From the NCBI RefSeq assembly GCF_900172355.1, contig NZ_FWFZ01000006.1:124001-188000 (forward strand): a stretch of 64,000 nt of DNA. Direction: 5' to 3'. The stretch's first letter is position 1; every line of letters starts with the position of its first letter. Under the pieces are notes generated by a model. The model saw nothing but the letters and a program-made list of their open reading frames with translations. It did not search any database and was not told the DNA's origin. This document shows, piece by piece, positions 23,301 through 38,300 of this stretch. Both the position numbers and the translations under genes were made by a program. The DNA comes from Roseisalinus antarcticus (lineage in GTDB: Bacteria > Pseudomonadota > Alphaproteobacteria > Rhodobacterales > Rhodobacteraceae).

Positions 23301-26300
23301 TGGATTTCTTCAGCAACGTGCGCGGCACGCCGGACGGGGCGGAAGGCACGCCCAATGCCGACGTGTTCTGGGCCGGGCTGGAAAGCATCGTCAACCTCAA
23401 CGGTCAGCTGACCGCCTCGGGCTATGTGCAGGATCTGCCGGCCGACGGCTTCGGCGGCTTCAGCTTCAACCTGCAGACCTACCCGGGCCTGCGAGAGCTG
23501 CATGACGAGGCCTTCGGCGCCTTCCGCGACCGGATGGCGCTGCTGGTGCCGGAACTCGACGGGATCCTCGAAGAGGGCGGCGAGGCGGCGATCGGCGAGT
23601 GGTTCGAGGCGCTGACCGCGAAGGTGGCCGAGACCAACCCGGCCCTTGCCGGGCAGCTGGCGAACTTCCCGTTCGAGGAGCTCTACGAGCAGAACGTCGC
23701 CAAGCCCGGCAAGGACGAGATCCCGTTCATCCCGTTCCGCTTCCACATCTTCGCCGCCGCGACGTCGCTGACCCGCGCGGAATTCGTGGCCCAGCAGACC
23801 GCCTTCGCGATGGACCTGCGCGAGGCCGTGCTGACGGCGCAGGACGTGCCGGGGCCGCTGGTGGCCATCGTCGGCGACCCCGATGCCTGGGTCGAGCTCT
23901 ACCTCGCCGGGCTGGAGACGGCCGGCATCCTGCGCGACGCCGAAGACGTGCCGCCGATGCGGACCAAGACCCAGGTGCTGTCGTTGATGGCGGTGCTGTC
24001 CTCGGGCATCCTGTTCGGCCGCGCGGGCGAAGAGATCCGCTCGGATGGCGATGTTCTGGGCTTCTTCGAGGATGTGCGCAGGCTTTATGGTCACACCCCC
24101 GACGTGATGGCCGAGATCGACTTCTGGGACCCGCGCGAATCCGATCGCTACTCCGGAGAAGTGCCGATCCCCGAGATCGTGACCTTCGACGATTACGACC
24201 TGGGGCTCACGAACGAGACCCATTTCGAGGCGGTTCGGATCTATGTGCCATGGGTGCCGTTCGAAAGCCGTGGAGCCGCGCTGCCCGAGGATTTCCAGGC
24301 CTCGCCCGAGCCGGTGGATGGCGCCGGCTTCGAGACGCTGGACTTCAGCGAATACTACGCCTCCGAGGCGGGAACCGCGCGGCTCGCCTCGCTGGAAGGT
24401 CCGCAGACCCTGGACACCATGGGCTGGCTGCCGGCGACCCAGGCGCTGCCCTACACGGTGAATTTCGAGAACGACCCCGATTCCAGCACCTGGGCGAACC
24501 GGATAGAGATCGTCACCCGGCTCGACCCCGACCTTGACGCGCGCTCGTTCGAGCTGGGCGACATCAAGATCGGCGACATCACCATCGACGTGCCCGAGGG
24601 GCGCTGGTTCTACCAGGACGAGATCGACTTCACCAATACCCTGGGCTTCGTGGTCCGGGTCAGCGCCGGTGTCGACCTCTACCAGGATCCCGCCGCCGCC
24701 CGCTGGGTGATCGAGGCGATCGACCCGCTGACCGGCGAGGTCATCCAGAGCACCACGCGCGGCCTGCTGCCGCCGAACTCCGAGGGCGGGATCGGCGCGG
24801 GCTTTGTCAGCTACACCGTGCGCCCGGGCGACGACGTCGAGACCGGCACCCGGATCTCGGCCCAGGCCCGCGTGCTGTTCGACACCGCCGCCCCCGAAGA
24901 GACGCTGGAGATCACCCAGGCCGTCGATGGCGCCGGCCCGCAGACCGCGATTTCCGTCAGCCGGGTGACCGGCACGAACAACTACGTGGTCGACTGGGAG
25001 GCCGAGGACGACCTCGGCGGGTCGGGCGTGCGGCATGTGACGCTCTATGTGGCGACGGACGGCGGCGATTTCCGGATCTGGCAGCGCCGCCTGACCGAGG
25101 CCAGCGGATCGGAGGTGTTCCAGGGCGAGGCGGGCAAGACCTACGAATTCCTGGCCCTGGCCACGGATATCGCCGGCAACCGCGAGACCCCGGACGACGG
25201 CTCGGCCGTCACCTCGGACGGGCAGCCGGTCAACCTCGGCTCGGCCCCCGAGGTCGAGTCCACGACCCCGCCGGACTTCGGCGAGCCGCCGCCCGTGGTC
25301 GAGACGCCCTCGACCAACGCGCTGTTCGACCGGGCCGAGCAGAATGTCCCGAATTCCGATCCGCTGACGCGGGTGTCGGAATTCACCAGCGTCCTCAGCC
25401 CCTTCATCGGGCAGTCCTTTGCCACCGACGTGCCGTCGAGCAACGCCGACATCGCGCCGATGGCGCTGCTGGAACGCTCCAACGGCGATATCTGGGTGTC
25501 GGGCGGGGCCAATCGCGGCTCGATCTGGCTGTTCGACGACCAGGGCGGCGCGGCCGATGCCGATACGCTGCTGATCACCCTGGACGAGCCGGTGTTCAAC
25601 CTGGCCGAGGATCCCTCGGGCCGGATCTGGGCGACCACGGGCGGCGGTGCGCTGCTGCGGCTCGACCCGACCACGGGCGGCGTGCTGGAACGGTTCGGCG
25701 ACGGGCTGACCATGGGGCTCGCCATCGCCGCGGACGGCACGATCTACGTCGGCGCCCACAGCGGCGTGCTGAAATTCGACGCGGCCACCGGCAAGTTCGA
25801 GCAATGGAGCCGCGACGAGAACCTGCGCGTCTCGTCGCTGGCCTTCGACAATTACGGCGACCTCTGGGCCGTAACCTGGCCCGACCGCGAGCAGGTCATC
25901 CGCTTCGACGAACGCCAGCGCGGCGAGCTGATGCTGGAATTCACCTCGCCCATCGACAGCCTGGATTTCGGGCGGACCGGCACGGACATCGCCGACCTGA
26001 TCTTCATCACCCACAACAGCGGCACCGTCAGCGACACCGGCGAAGTCTCGGGCGGCTCGGTCCTGACCATGGTCGACCAGGCGACCCTGCGCCGGGTCGA
26101 CGTGGCCCGCGGCGGCACCCGGGGCGACGAGGTCCTGACCCTGTCCGACGGGCGGGTGCTGATCAGCCAGTCGACCCAGGTCGACGTGGTGGCCCCGGCC
26201 TATTCGCCCGCCGTCGTCGCCACCAATCCGCCCGACGGGGCGCTGGTGCCGCTGCCGCTGCCGGTGATGACGATCCGGTTCGACCAGGACATGTTCGCGG

Positions 26301-29300
26301 GCGATCCGACCAGCAGCGCCTCGGTCATCAACCCCGACAATTACAGCGTCGTCGGCGCCGGCGGCGGCAGCGTGGCGCCGGTGGCCGTGCTCTATGACGC
26401 GACCTCGCGCACGGTCCTGCTCAAGTTCTCGAACCTGCCGGCGGACGACTACACGGTCACCGTCTCGGAGGACGTGACCTCGCTCTACGGCCTGCGGATG
26501 GGCACCGCGTATGAGACCGCCTTCCGCGGCCTCGACGATCTGTCGTCCACACTGGGGATCGAGTTCACGCGCACCCGGTTCGACCGCGCCACGGGCGTCG
26601 TGTCCTACGAGGTCGTGCTGACCAACCTGTCGGAGGGCGACATCGTGCTGCCCGCCCTGCTGACGCTGGATCCGCGCCGGGGCTACGAGGGCGTGCCGGT
26701 GGCCGCTGACGGGCAGACCGACGACGGCCTCTGGCTGATCGACCTCAGCGCCGCGCTGCCCGCCGACGGCCGGCTGGGCCCGGGCGAGGGCACCAGCGGC
26801 GTGACCGTGGGCATCGCCACCCCGGGCCGCCAGCGGGTGCAGTTCTCGACCGGCGTCGTCGCCGCGGGCCTGCCCAACGCCGCGCCCGTCTTCGTGTCGG
26901 AGCCGCCGACCCAGGCGAGTGTCGGCGAGGCGCTGATCACCAATGTCCTGGCGCTCGACCCGGACGGCAACTCGATCATCTACAACCTGCTCAGCGGCCC
27001 CGAGGGCATGACCCTCGATGCCACCTCCGGCCAGCTTGCCTGGACCCCGGCCGAGGGCACCGCCAGCGAGGTTCCCGTCGTCGTCCAGGCCTTCGACGCG
27101 CGGGGGGCGGTGACGCTCCAGCGTTTCGTGGTCAGCGTGGCGGGCGGCAACGAGGCGCCGGTCTTCCTCAACGCGCCGACGGAATTCGAGGTCGCCGAGG
27201 GCGGCGTGGTCGAGTTCGACGTTCTGGTGACCGATCCCGACGGCGACGACATCGTCACCTGGATGGACGACATGCCCGACGGCGCGATCTACGACAGCGC
27301 GCTGCGCCGGTTCAGCTGGGCCACGGGGTACGAATCCGCGGGCACCCACACCCTGACCCTGCGCGCGAGCGACGGGCTGCGCGAGGTCGCCATCAACGTG
27401 GCGATCCGGGTGGCCGAGGCCGCGCAGCCGGTCTCGCTCAGCGTTCCGGCCCGGTCGATGACCGTGACCGAGGGCGACCGCATCCGTTTCAACCTCGGGG
27501 CCGAGGCCGACCCCGGCACACCGCTGACCTTCGGCAATTTCAACGCGTCGCTGCCGTTCGGCGCCTCGCTGAACGCGCTGACGGGGGAGTTCGAATGGAC
27601 CCCGGGCTATACCCAGGCGGGCACCTACGAGGTGCTCTTTGCCGTGTCCGACGGCAACGGCGTGGCGCTGCAGCCGATGACCATCGAGGTGACCGAGGGC
27701 AACGGCGCGCCGGTCTTCGACAATCTCGACGGGCTCAGGGTCTACGAGGGCCAGCGCTTTGCCGTGCGGCCCTTCGCCTTCGACCCCGACAACCCGGAGT
27801 ACGAGCCCGGCATCCGGCTGCCCGACGGCACCGTGATGCAGAACGATGCGGTGCCGAAGACGGTCGAGATCGAGCTGCTGACCCCGCTGCCCGAGGGCGC
27901 CACCTTCGACACCGAGACCTGGGCGCTGGAATGGGTGCCCGGCGCGACCCAGGCCGGGACCTATACCTTCCGCTTCCGCGCCACGGATGACGGGGCCGAG
28001 ACCGGCAATCCGATCAGTGTCGAGACCGAGGTCGAGGTCGAGGTGCTGGACCTCAACCTGGGGCCGGAGCTGCCCGATTACGGCAACGTCACGCTCGCCC
28101 GCGACGAGGTGCTCGAGATCGAGGTCGCGACCCAGGACCCCGAGGGCGACCCGGTCACGCTGCAATTGTTCAACGAGCAGCCGGGCATCCCTCTGCCCGA
28201 TTTCATCACATTCACCGACCGCGGCGACGGCACCGGCGTGATCCGCATCGCCCCCGGCGTCTGGGACCGGGGCGACCATCCCGTCAGCCTGGTGGCCTCG
28301 GACGACGGCGGCGGGCAGGGCGTGCTGCGCGGCGACATCCGCACCTTCGTCATCACTGTCGAGAGCGACAACGAGCCGCCGCAGTTTGCCTATCGCGGCC
28401 CCGTGGTGGGGGTCGTGGGCACCCAGATGTCGGTCGAGATCGACGCCACCGACCTCGACGGCGACGACCTGACCTTCGACCTCGCCGGCCTGCCGCCCGG
28501 CGCGGTGCTGAGCATGGATCCGTTGATCTATGGTCGCGCCACGCTGACCTGGACGCCCACGGCCGCCAACGTGGGCAGCCGCACCGCCACGATCACCGCG
28601 ACCGACACCGGCAATTCCGGCCTGACCGACCCCGGCAGCACCCAGTTGCAGTTCACCGTCGCCGTGCGCACCGCCAACGCGGCACCGGTGCTCGACCCGC
28701 TGGGCACGCTCAAGGGCACCGAGAGCGAGGCCTTCTCGCATACCTTCGGCGCGAGCGATGCCGATGGCGACGGGCTGACCTTCACCGCCGAGGACCTGCC
28801 CGCCGGGGCGCGCTTCGACCGCCAGACCGGCACGCTGGACTGGACCCCGACCAGCGTCCAGGCGGGCAGCTACACGATCATCGTGACCGCCAGCGACGGC
28901 AACGCCGAGAGCACCGAGGAGGTGCTGATCGAGATCGACGAGACCAACCGCGCCCCGGTCTTCGTGCCGATGATCACCCAGCTCGGCCGCGACCGGGCCG
29001 AGCTGCGGTTCAGCCTGGCCGTGGCCGACCCCGACGGCGACCCGGTCATCCTGTCGGCACTGTCGACGCTGCCCGAAGGCGCGGCCTTCTCGGATGAGCG
29101 CGGAGAATTCGTCTGGATCCCGCAATACGACCAGTCCGGGCAGTATTCCCTGCGCTTCGCCGCCCAGGATCCGTCGGGCCTGTCCGACGAGATCGTGGTG
29201 CTGATCGACATTGCCGACGTGAACCGCGCGCCCGAACTCGCCGCCTCCGACCGGGCCTTCCTGATCGGCGAGCCGCGCAGCTTCACCCTGGAATCGAGCG

Positions 29301-32300
29301 ATCCCGACGGCGACACGCTGGAATTCAGCGCCGTGAACCTGCCCGACGGCGCGGTGCTCGACAGCGCCACCGGAGAGGTCACCTGGACCCCCGGACCGGG
29401 TCAGGATGGCGATTATTACGTCACCTTCCTCGCCTCCGACGGCAGCCTGACCGACCGCCAGACCATCGTGATGCGCGCCTCGCTGGAACGCCAGGAACCC
29501 TCGGTGCGGATCGAGCTTACGCCCAGCTTCCCGGCCGTGCCGGGCCAGTCGGTGCTGGTGCAGGTGGTGGCCGACAGCCTGTCGGACATCACCGATGTGA
29601 CGCTTTACGTGGACGGCGTGGAACAGGCGCTCGACGCGCAGGGCCGCGCCTACGTGACCCCGACGAGCCCGGGCAAGATCGCGCTTCGGGCAACGGCGCT
29701 CGATGCCGACGGGATCGAGGGCGAAGCGCTGCTGCCGATCAAGGTGCGCGACCCGTCCGACCGCTCGGCGCCGGTGGCCATCATCGACCCGCTGCTGGGG
29801 CTGGGGCCGATCTCGGGCGTGCAGGGGATCGAGGCGGTCGTCGCCGACGCCAACCTCGACACCTGGACGCTCGAACTTCTGAACCGGGCGGGCACCACCG
29901 TGCTGTCGGTGCTGGGAGAGGGCGAGGAGCCCGCCGCCGGCACCCTGGGAGAGCTCGACACCCGGCGGCTGCTCAACGGTCTTTACAAGTTGCGGCTGAC
30001 GGCGACGGACATCGGCGGGCGGCTGGTGCGCGAGACCGTCAACATCGAGGTCAAGGGCGCCGACAAGACCGGCCGCTACCTTGAGGAGGTCGTCGATTTC
30101 AGCGTCGATCTAGACGGGATCACGCTCGATTTCGCGCGGCGCTACGACAGCCTGTCGGGCGGCGGGGCCTTCGGCCTCTGGAGCGCGGGGCTCGAAACCG
30201 ACATGACGATCGAGGCCGGCGAGACCGGCCGCGAGGGTCTGGGCGTCCACGCGGCGCTGAAAGCCGGCGCACGGCTTTATCTGACGGCGCCGGACGGCAC
30301 GCGGCTGGGCTTCACCTTCCGCCCCGAGCCCGAGCAGGTCGGCAACCTGACCTTCTACGTCCCGGCCTGGGTCGCGGACGCGGGGCAGGGCGACTGGTCG
30401 CTGACCTCGTCCGAGACCTTCCTGCGCAAGTCGGGCGGGGCCTTTTACACGGTCGACGACGGCTTGCCCTACAGCCTGAAGGACCCGGTCGTGGCCGGCG
30501 TGCAGCCCTATGTCCTGACCTCGGGCGACGGGCGCAGCTACGTGCTCGGCTCTTCGGGCCGGGTGCAGGAGATCCGGCAGGACGGCAAGCGGCTCTTTGT
30601 CAGCGACAGCGGGATCACGGCGACCAACGGCGACGCCATCAGCTTCCTGCGCGACCAGGGCGGGCTGATCGGCCGGATCACCACGGCGGACGGCCAGGCC
30701 TTCGTCTACACATACGATGGCGCGGGGCGGTTGACCTCCATGCGCGCGCTCGAGGACGGGACCGGCTACCGCTACGGCTACGACGGCCCGTTCCTGACCC
30801 TGTCCTCCGAGATCGAGGGCACGGGCCGCGCGATCAGCTACCTGCCCGAGGTCACCACCACGCCGGTGATCGCCGACCTGGGCGGGCTGGTCTCGCTGAC
30901 CGGCTCCCCGGTCACGGTGGGCGCCGGCACCGCGACCTATTCGATGTTCATCCGCGACAGCGAGATCGCCGGCGCCGCGGGCGGCCGGATGATCCTGCGG
31001 CTGGCCATGTCGGACCCGGATGCCGAGATCCGCCTCGGCGGGGCGGACCTGCTGTCGACCGAGTCGACCGCCGACGGGGTCGTCGCGCTCTTTGCGGTGC
31101 GCACCGGCGGGCTGAAGCGGCTGGAGGTGGAGACCGCGGGCGGCGGGACGCTCGACATCTCCGTGGGCGGCGACCTCACGCGCGACGGCAAGGTCGACGG
31201 CGACGACAGCAGCGCGCTGAACGCCGGTTCCCCGGACGGCGACATCACCGGCGACGGCGTGGTCAATGTCGACGACCGCGGCGTGCTGAACGTCAACTTC
31301 GGCGTCCGGCCGAACCTCGCGCCCGTGGTGGCCGAGACTTTGCCCGAGGTCTTCACCCACGAGGAACTGGCCGTCTTCGTCCCGCTGAGCGACATCGCGA
31401 GCGATGAAGAGGGCGACGATATCTTCTTCCGCGTGATCTCGGCCGAGAATGTCACCGCGACCTTCACCAGCGACGGCCAGCGGCTGCGCCTGACGCCGAT
31501 CGCGGGCTTCAGCGGTGCGGCGACGATCACGCTGATGGCCGACGACGGGTTCAGCTCCACGGGGCCGATCACGCTGGACGTCGATGTCTCGGATTCGCCA
31601 CTGCTGTCGCTCGATTTCGTCAAGCGGAACTACTATTTCGACGGCGTGGGCGAGATCGACCAGGTCCATGTCGTGGGCCAGTTCGGCGACCAGGCCGACG
31701 TGATCCTGCCGCTGGATTACGTCAACGCGCAGATCCTCGACCCCAGCCGCGTGACCCTGTCCTCGTCGGGCGTGTTGACCGCCAAGGCGGAGGGCACGAC
31801 CGCGGTCACGGTCTCGCGCGGGACGATCTCGGCCGGGACGGTCGTGGGGGTCGGCGTGGAATACGAGGGCCGCAAGGTGTCGTCGCTGATCTACGGCATC
31901 GATGCCTATCCCGACGACGTGACGATCCTGTCGGAGGGCGGCGAACGGCAGATTATCATCACCATCGGCGAGGACAAGGAGGAGAACTTCCAGGTCCAGT
32001 CCGCCGAGGATGGCGCGATCTACGTGGTGGGCGACGAGAGCATCGTGACGGTCACCGATGACGGGCTGATCAAGGCCGTCAGCGAAGGCACCACCACGGT
32101 CACCGCGATCTATGGCTACGGCGAAGAGACCATCGATGTGAAGGTCGCCGCCCCGATCGAGGGCAACACCGGCACCATTGGCGCCGAGGGCGGAGCCCTG
32201 CGCAACGAGGACGGGATCGTCGCGACCTTCGGGCCGGGGCAGTTGCAGGACGGCAGCGACGTCAGCCTGACCAAGCTCGACGAATCCGACCTTACCGTCG

Positions 32301-35300
32301 CGGTGCCTCCTGACTTCGAATTCGTGGCCGGGGCAGAGCTTTCGGTCACGGGCGATATCGACGGCCCGATCCAGTTCGCGGCCCCCGTGGACAGCAGCGT
32401 GGCCCAGGCGGGCGACGAGGTCGCGTTCTTCGTCCTGATGGATCATTCCGAGGTCACCCAGGGCGAGGTCGGCGAAATGTGGACGCTGGTCGACAGCGGC
32501 ACGGTGGGCGAGGATGGCCTGGCCCGGACGGCCTCGCCGCCGTTCCCGGGCCTGTCGGAGCGCGGCAGCATCATCGTCGCCAAGGTCAACCAGAAGATGG
32601 ACCTGGTCGGCATCAAGTTCCAGCAGGCGATGAAATCGGCGCTGATCGTCGCCGGCGGCGTCGCCATCGCTGCGGGCATCGCGACCCTGTCGGGAAGCCT
32701 GCTGGGCGGGATCGCGGCGGTCGGCATCGCGGGGGCGGCCGTGGGCTGGGCGGCCTACACCTACTGGGGCGACGAACGCATCCAGGAGATCAACGTCTAC
32801 AGCGACTGGGCGGGCAAGTTCACCAAGGACACGTTCAACGTCGAGAAGCAGCCTCTCGCCAAGGCGATCGACATCACCGGCAACATCACCGACCCGCGCC
32901 CGGACGTACTGGATACGCGGCCGCAGGTGACCCGCATCGTAGGCTTCAACGAGACCGCGGAGAAGCCCTCGATCCTGGTCGAGGGCCGCAACTTCCTGAA
33001 CGTCGACGGCTTCGGCTCCAATCCCAGGGATCTGCGCGTCGTCTTCGAGATGGGCAATTACCGCAAGTATGTCTACGGCGGGGCGTTCACCAACGTCGTC
33101 AATGGCGGCCAGACCGACGTCAGCTCCTTCGTGGTCGAGTTGCCCGACGACATCCTCGTCAGCCGGGCGCAGATCTATGTCGAGCGGCCCGGCCGCGGGG
33201 CCACCGCCGCCGGCGACGGGACCTGGGTGCTGCCCGCGCCGATGGCCCGGTCCTCGGCCTTCACCGTTGCCAATACCGTCGGCTACGGCATCGTCGGCGG
33301 CGTCGATCTGGATGACGGCTACGCCGCCCGGGTGGAGCTCTTCAACGTGCAGCCCTCGGGCTATACCGGCGAGCAGAACGTGACCGAGTTCATCACGCTG
33401 CTGAACGGCACGAACAAGATTTTCGGCCGGGTCATCGACACCGCCATGGCCTCGGATCTGTCGGCCGCCTACGTGGCGACGCCGGAAGGCATCGCGATCA
33501 TCGACATGCTGCGGCTGCGGCAGTTCGACCCCGACCCCGATGCCGCCGGCCTGCAGCTGATCGAGATCCCGGACGTGGGCATGAGCCAGGAGATCGTGCT
33601 CGATCCGCAGGGCAATTTCCTCTACGTGGCAGGGCTCGGCAAGATCTTCACCATCGACCTGCGGCCCGGTTCCTCGACCTATCTGCAGCAGATGCCCAAG
33701 GTCGCGCTGCAGATCCCGGCCGAGGCCGCGCAGCGCACCGGCGGCCAGATCAACGGCATCGAGATCAACGCCGACGGCACGCTGCTCTATGTGGCGGTGC
33801 CCTACGGCAACATGCTGGGCGACGAGGGCTGGCTGAACGGGCCGGGCCAAGAGGGCATGATCCACGTGATCAACGTCAACCAGGACCACCGTCCGCCGGG
33901 CGGTCAGGCGGGCGGCGAGAACCATTACTTCGAGGATTTCTACCAGATCCCCGCCGGGGTCGACCCCTATGACATCGCCGCCACCGCGGATCCCGACAAG
34001 CTCGTCTTCGTCTCGCGCGGGGATGCCCGCGAAGGCTTCCGCACGATCCATGTGACGCGGAACGAGCCCAAGAACTTCGACGTCGACGTGAACCGGCTCG
34101 ACCCGCCCCCGGGCGACAATGGCGGCACGCGCCGCCGGCTGCAGCTCAACCAGGGCGCGGTCGGGGTGAAATACGTGCCGGACTCGTTCTCCGCCTTCGG
34201 CGGCCGGCTCTATGTCGACCTGTCCTACTACGACCGGCTGTCGAGCCAGTATTTCGACCTCGACATCTGGAACCCCAGCGCCGTCGCGGTCACCCCGGAC
34301 GGGGGCTATGCCTTCGTCGCGGATTACGAGGTGTCGCGCTACTTCAAGCTGCCCTCCGAGATGGCCTACGAGATCGAGCTGCGCCATTCGCTCGGCTCCA
34401 AGGTCGGCCTGATCCGCAACCCGTTCGAGATGAGCCTGGGCGAGTGGACCGAGAACGAGATCATCGGCGTCCACGATCCGGTCGGCAAGCTCGAGAGCGC
34501 CTCGAGCCCGGTCCCGATGCAGTTCATCACAGAGCTGGAGATGGCCCCGGGCGGCAAGGTCCTGTTCGCGAATTACCGCGGCGCCGGCAACATCGTGAAC
34601 TTCAACATCGAGAACTGGGCGATCAAGTCCTTCAACCGGGCGCTGAACCGCGAGATTCCGATCGACCGGACCGAGGACCGGGAGATCGACAACCCCGCCT
34701 CCGCGCCGATCTACGGCGATCCGATCGACGTGTTCCGCTATGCCCGCGGCCTCTCGGTGCAGATGGTCACCGGGCTGGAGCTGCGCGCGCCGCGCGGCCA
34801 GGTGCAGGTGCACGGCGAGGACCCCGACGAGCTGGTGCTCGAGGCGATGATCGACACCGACCGCGCCGACCTCCAGTTCTGGACCGGCAACTTCTTCCTC
34901 TCCGGGCTCCAGCCCGGACAGGGTCTGTTTCCGACCGATCCGGTGCGGCCCCGGGTGGGCAGCTCCGGCAGCGGCGACCCGGTCGACGGCAACCCCGGCC
35001 GGATCGTCGATACCCGCGCATCCGGCATTTCGCTGAAGTCCGGATACACCTACGAGCTTCTGGTCGACGGCACGATCAAGCAGGGCGCCAGGATCGTTCC
35101 CGAGGATGGCGATACCGCCAAGGCCAAGGACCTCCTGCGGCTCAGGATCGCGCCCGAGATCGCGCGGCTGCTGACCGGCGGGCAGACCTTCTACTGGGGG
35201 ATCGAGACCACGGGCTCGGTCAATGCCAAGGGCTCCACGGCGATCAGCACCCTGCCGGCGCCGACCACCAGCCGGTTCAGCACGGTGACGGTGCTGACCC

Positions 35301-38300
35301 ACGGCTTCGCGCTGAATCCGCTGCCCGACTATGCCAACACGGCGATGAACGAGGACACGCTGGGCGAATGGCTGGCCTATGCCGAGCTGATGTCGACCGC
35401 CCAGGGCGGCGGCGAGATCCTCGTCTACAATCGGCAGACCGGCCTGTTTCACCGCTATGACAAGCAATTGGCCCAGGGCAAGCGGATCGACCGGACCGAG
35501 GCGTTCGACATCAACACGATCGAGCAGGGGAAATCGGTCACCATCGTCGCAGACTGGTACCGCGAGAGCGACATCACCGACACCGGCTATGCAGAGGCCG
35601 CCGCCGACGCGCTGTTCGCATCGCTCGTGCATCTCAACCGGCTGAGCGGCGCCAACCTCTTCAACAGCCCGCTGCATTTCATCGGCCACGGGCGCGGCGC
35701 GGTCGTGAACTCCGAGATCATCCAGCGCCTGGGTCTGAATTTCACCCAGGACATGGACATCCACATGACCACCCTGGACCCGCACGATTTCGGCCAGGCC
35801 ACGCTCGATTTCCCGGCCATCGACACCATCAACAACTACCTCTCGGCGGCCAAGCTCGCGGCGGGCATCACGGGCGTGTTCTATCCGCCGGCCTTCACCG
35901 TCGTGAACGCGCTGGGCAAGGTCGAGACGTTCGTCAGCAAGTTCTCGGACATCGTGAAATTCGTCGGTCTCAACCTCAAGCCGATCGCGTTCGGCGATTT
36001 CGTCGATCCCAATGTCTATGTCTGGGACAACGTCGATTTCGCGGACAACTACTTCCAGACGTCGGCCCCGGAATCCCCGGCCAATACCAATACTTTCGCG
36101 GGCTATTTCAAGCAGAAGCTCTCGGGCTTCACCCAGGTCACGACCCAGAACGGCCGCTCGCTTGTCGACACCTCGAAGGATTCCAAGGAACCGGTTCCCA
36201 CGGTCATCGGCGTCCCGAACGTCGAGATCAACTTCACCGCCGGCAAGGTGCCGGGCTTCGTCAACTCCGACTTCATGGGCACCCCCCACGACCGCGTGGT
36301 GACCTGGTACCTGGGGACGGCCGACGTCACCTCGCTCGACCTCAACCAGGAGATCGTCTGGCGCAGCGCGGGCGACGAGGGCACGATCGTCGGCGCCACC
36401 ACGGGGGCGCGCAGCTATCAGTACATCACCCGCTACCTGTCCGAAGAATATTCCAAGCTGCCCTGGTATGGGGTCAGCTCCGCGGCCACGACGATCCCGA
36501 CCTTCAATTCGGTCTACTACAGGAACTACCACGTCCAGGCGCAGAAGGACCGGATCAACTGGCAGGGCGTCAAGGGCTATGCCATCACCGAGGCGATCGG
36601 CTCGGGGTATTACTTCGCGACCACCGGCGGCGGTGAACCCTATCGCCCCGAACCCGGCAACGCGGCCAAGACACCGGTGATCTTCGACAACACCGGGGTC
36701 GGCTACACCAAGCCCGATCCGGGCCAGGCGGCCAAGAAGACCGATCCCTATCCCACCGTATTCAACGGCGATTTCGAGCACGGGACCAAGATGTCCGGGC
36801 TGGAATACTTCAAGTGGCTGGTCAGCGTCCTCTACAACACCATCGACACCGGCGCGGCGGTCCAGGACGGCAAGATCAAGGGGCCCGACGGCAAGCCGCA
36901 ATACGGGTTCAAGGCGCTGCTGAGCAACATCAGCGTGCCCGACCTTGGCAAGGGCCTCGGCCGGTTCCCGCTGCATTACGACGTGCCGGGCTGGTCGATG
37001 CACGGCGGCATCGACCAGGGCGTGGGCGACGACGAGGACGAGGGCTATTCCTACGCGATCCGCCTGTTCGACGATTTCATACCGCTGCTGTCGGGTCCGG
37101 TGGACGTCACCGGCTGGTTCATGGTCAACACGAATTTCTACAAGGAAATCGTCGATGTCATGAAGCTGGTGCTGCGCCCGACGATCGGCAAGCTGGTCGA
37201 AAGCGCCGTGACCAAGGTCGGCTCGAACGAGCGGGTCGAACAGGCCCGCGACAGGGATCCCGCCTTCGTGAAACAGGAACGCGAGGCGTTCCTCGACCTG
37301 CGCGGGCTGAAGGAAGTGCCCAACGGCTTCGGCGGCACGAAGGTCGTCGATGCGGATGGCAAGACCACCATGTCCAGCACGGAACTCGACACCGTGATGG
37401 ATTTCTTCTTCGACAACCTGGAATCGATTGATCCGGTGTCGGCGCTCTATGACTTCATCATGGCCCGGATCAAGCAGGCGAAATTCCTCGAGCCGCTCGA
37501 CCCGCCGCCCAACCTGCGGGCCATCGCGAACTTGCCCGCCGGCAGCCTGGCGCGGACCCAGGCCGTCAACGCCGCCTCCGACTGGATCTTCGACACCTTC
37601 ACCAAGGGGGTGGCCTATCTCTTCGACAAGCTGGTCGACGGCCAGCCGGCCACCGACCTGATCGGGGGCACCGATTACGCCCTCCTGATGGGCGGATCGA
37701 GCTTCGTGAAGAACCTGATCGGCGTCTTCCTGCCCGATATCGAGAGCAAGTATCTGGGCACCGACGAAAACGGCAAGCCGATCTCGCTGGAAGACCTGTT
37801 CCAGGACGCGTTGGATTCCGTCGCCCAGCTCGACAGCGTCACGCACAACCGCCTGTATTACCCGCAGAACATGAATTTCGTCGAAGCCGAGGTCATGATC
37901 CCGCTGGCGCTCAACGATTCCATGGCGCTGGAGGCCGAGTTCCGCAGGCTCGACGGCCGGACCTTCACCGCCGAGCCGGTCAGCCTCGGGACGGCGATGT
38001 TCACCAAGCGCAAGGTGCACTTCGCGATTCCGCCCGAGATGAAGGGGTGGAGCGGCAGCCTCACCATCCGCCAGAAGGACGCCGAGCCGTTCACCGACCT
38101 GGTCAACGACCCGGCGAACAACATCCTGGAGCAGACCGGGTATGTCTTCGCCGAACTGGGCGACGACATCCTCTCGGCGCTCAGCTCGCTCATGCTGATC
38201 GACGATATCAAGCTCGTCGGCTCCAGCAACCAGACCGCGGCCGAGACCGGGGCAGGGGCCGAGGCCGTGACCCTGGCCGAGGCGCGGGCCGTCGCCGAGG

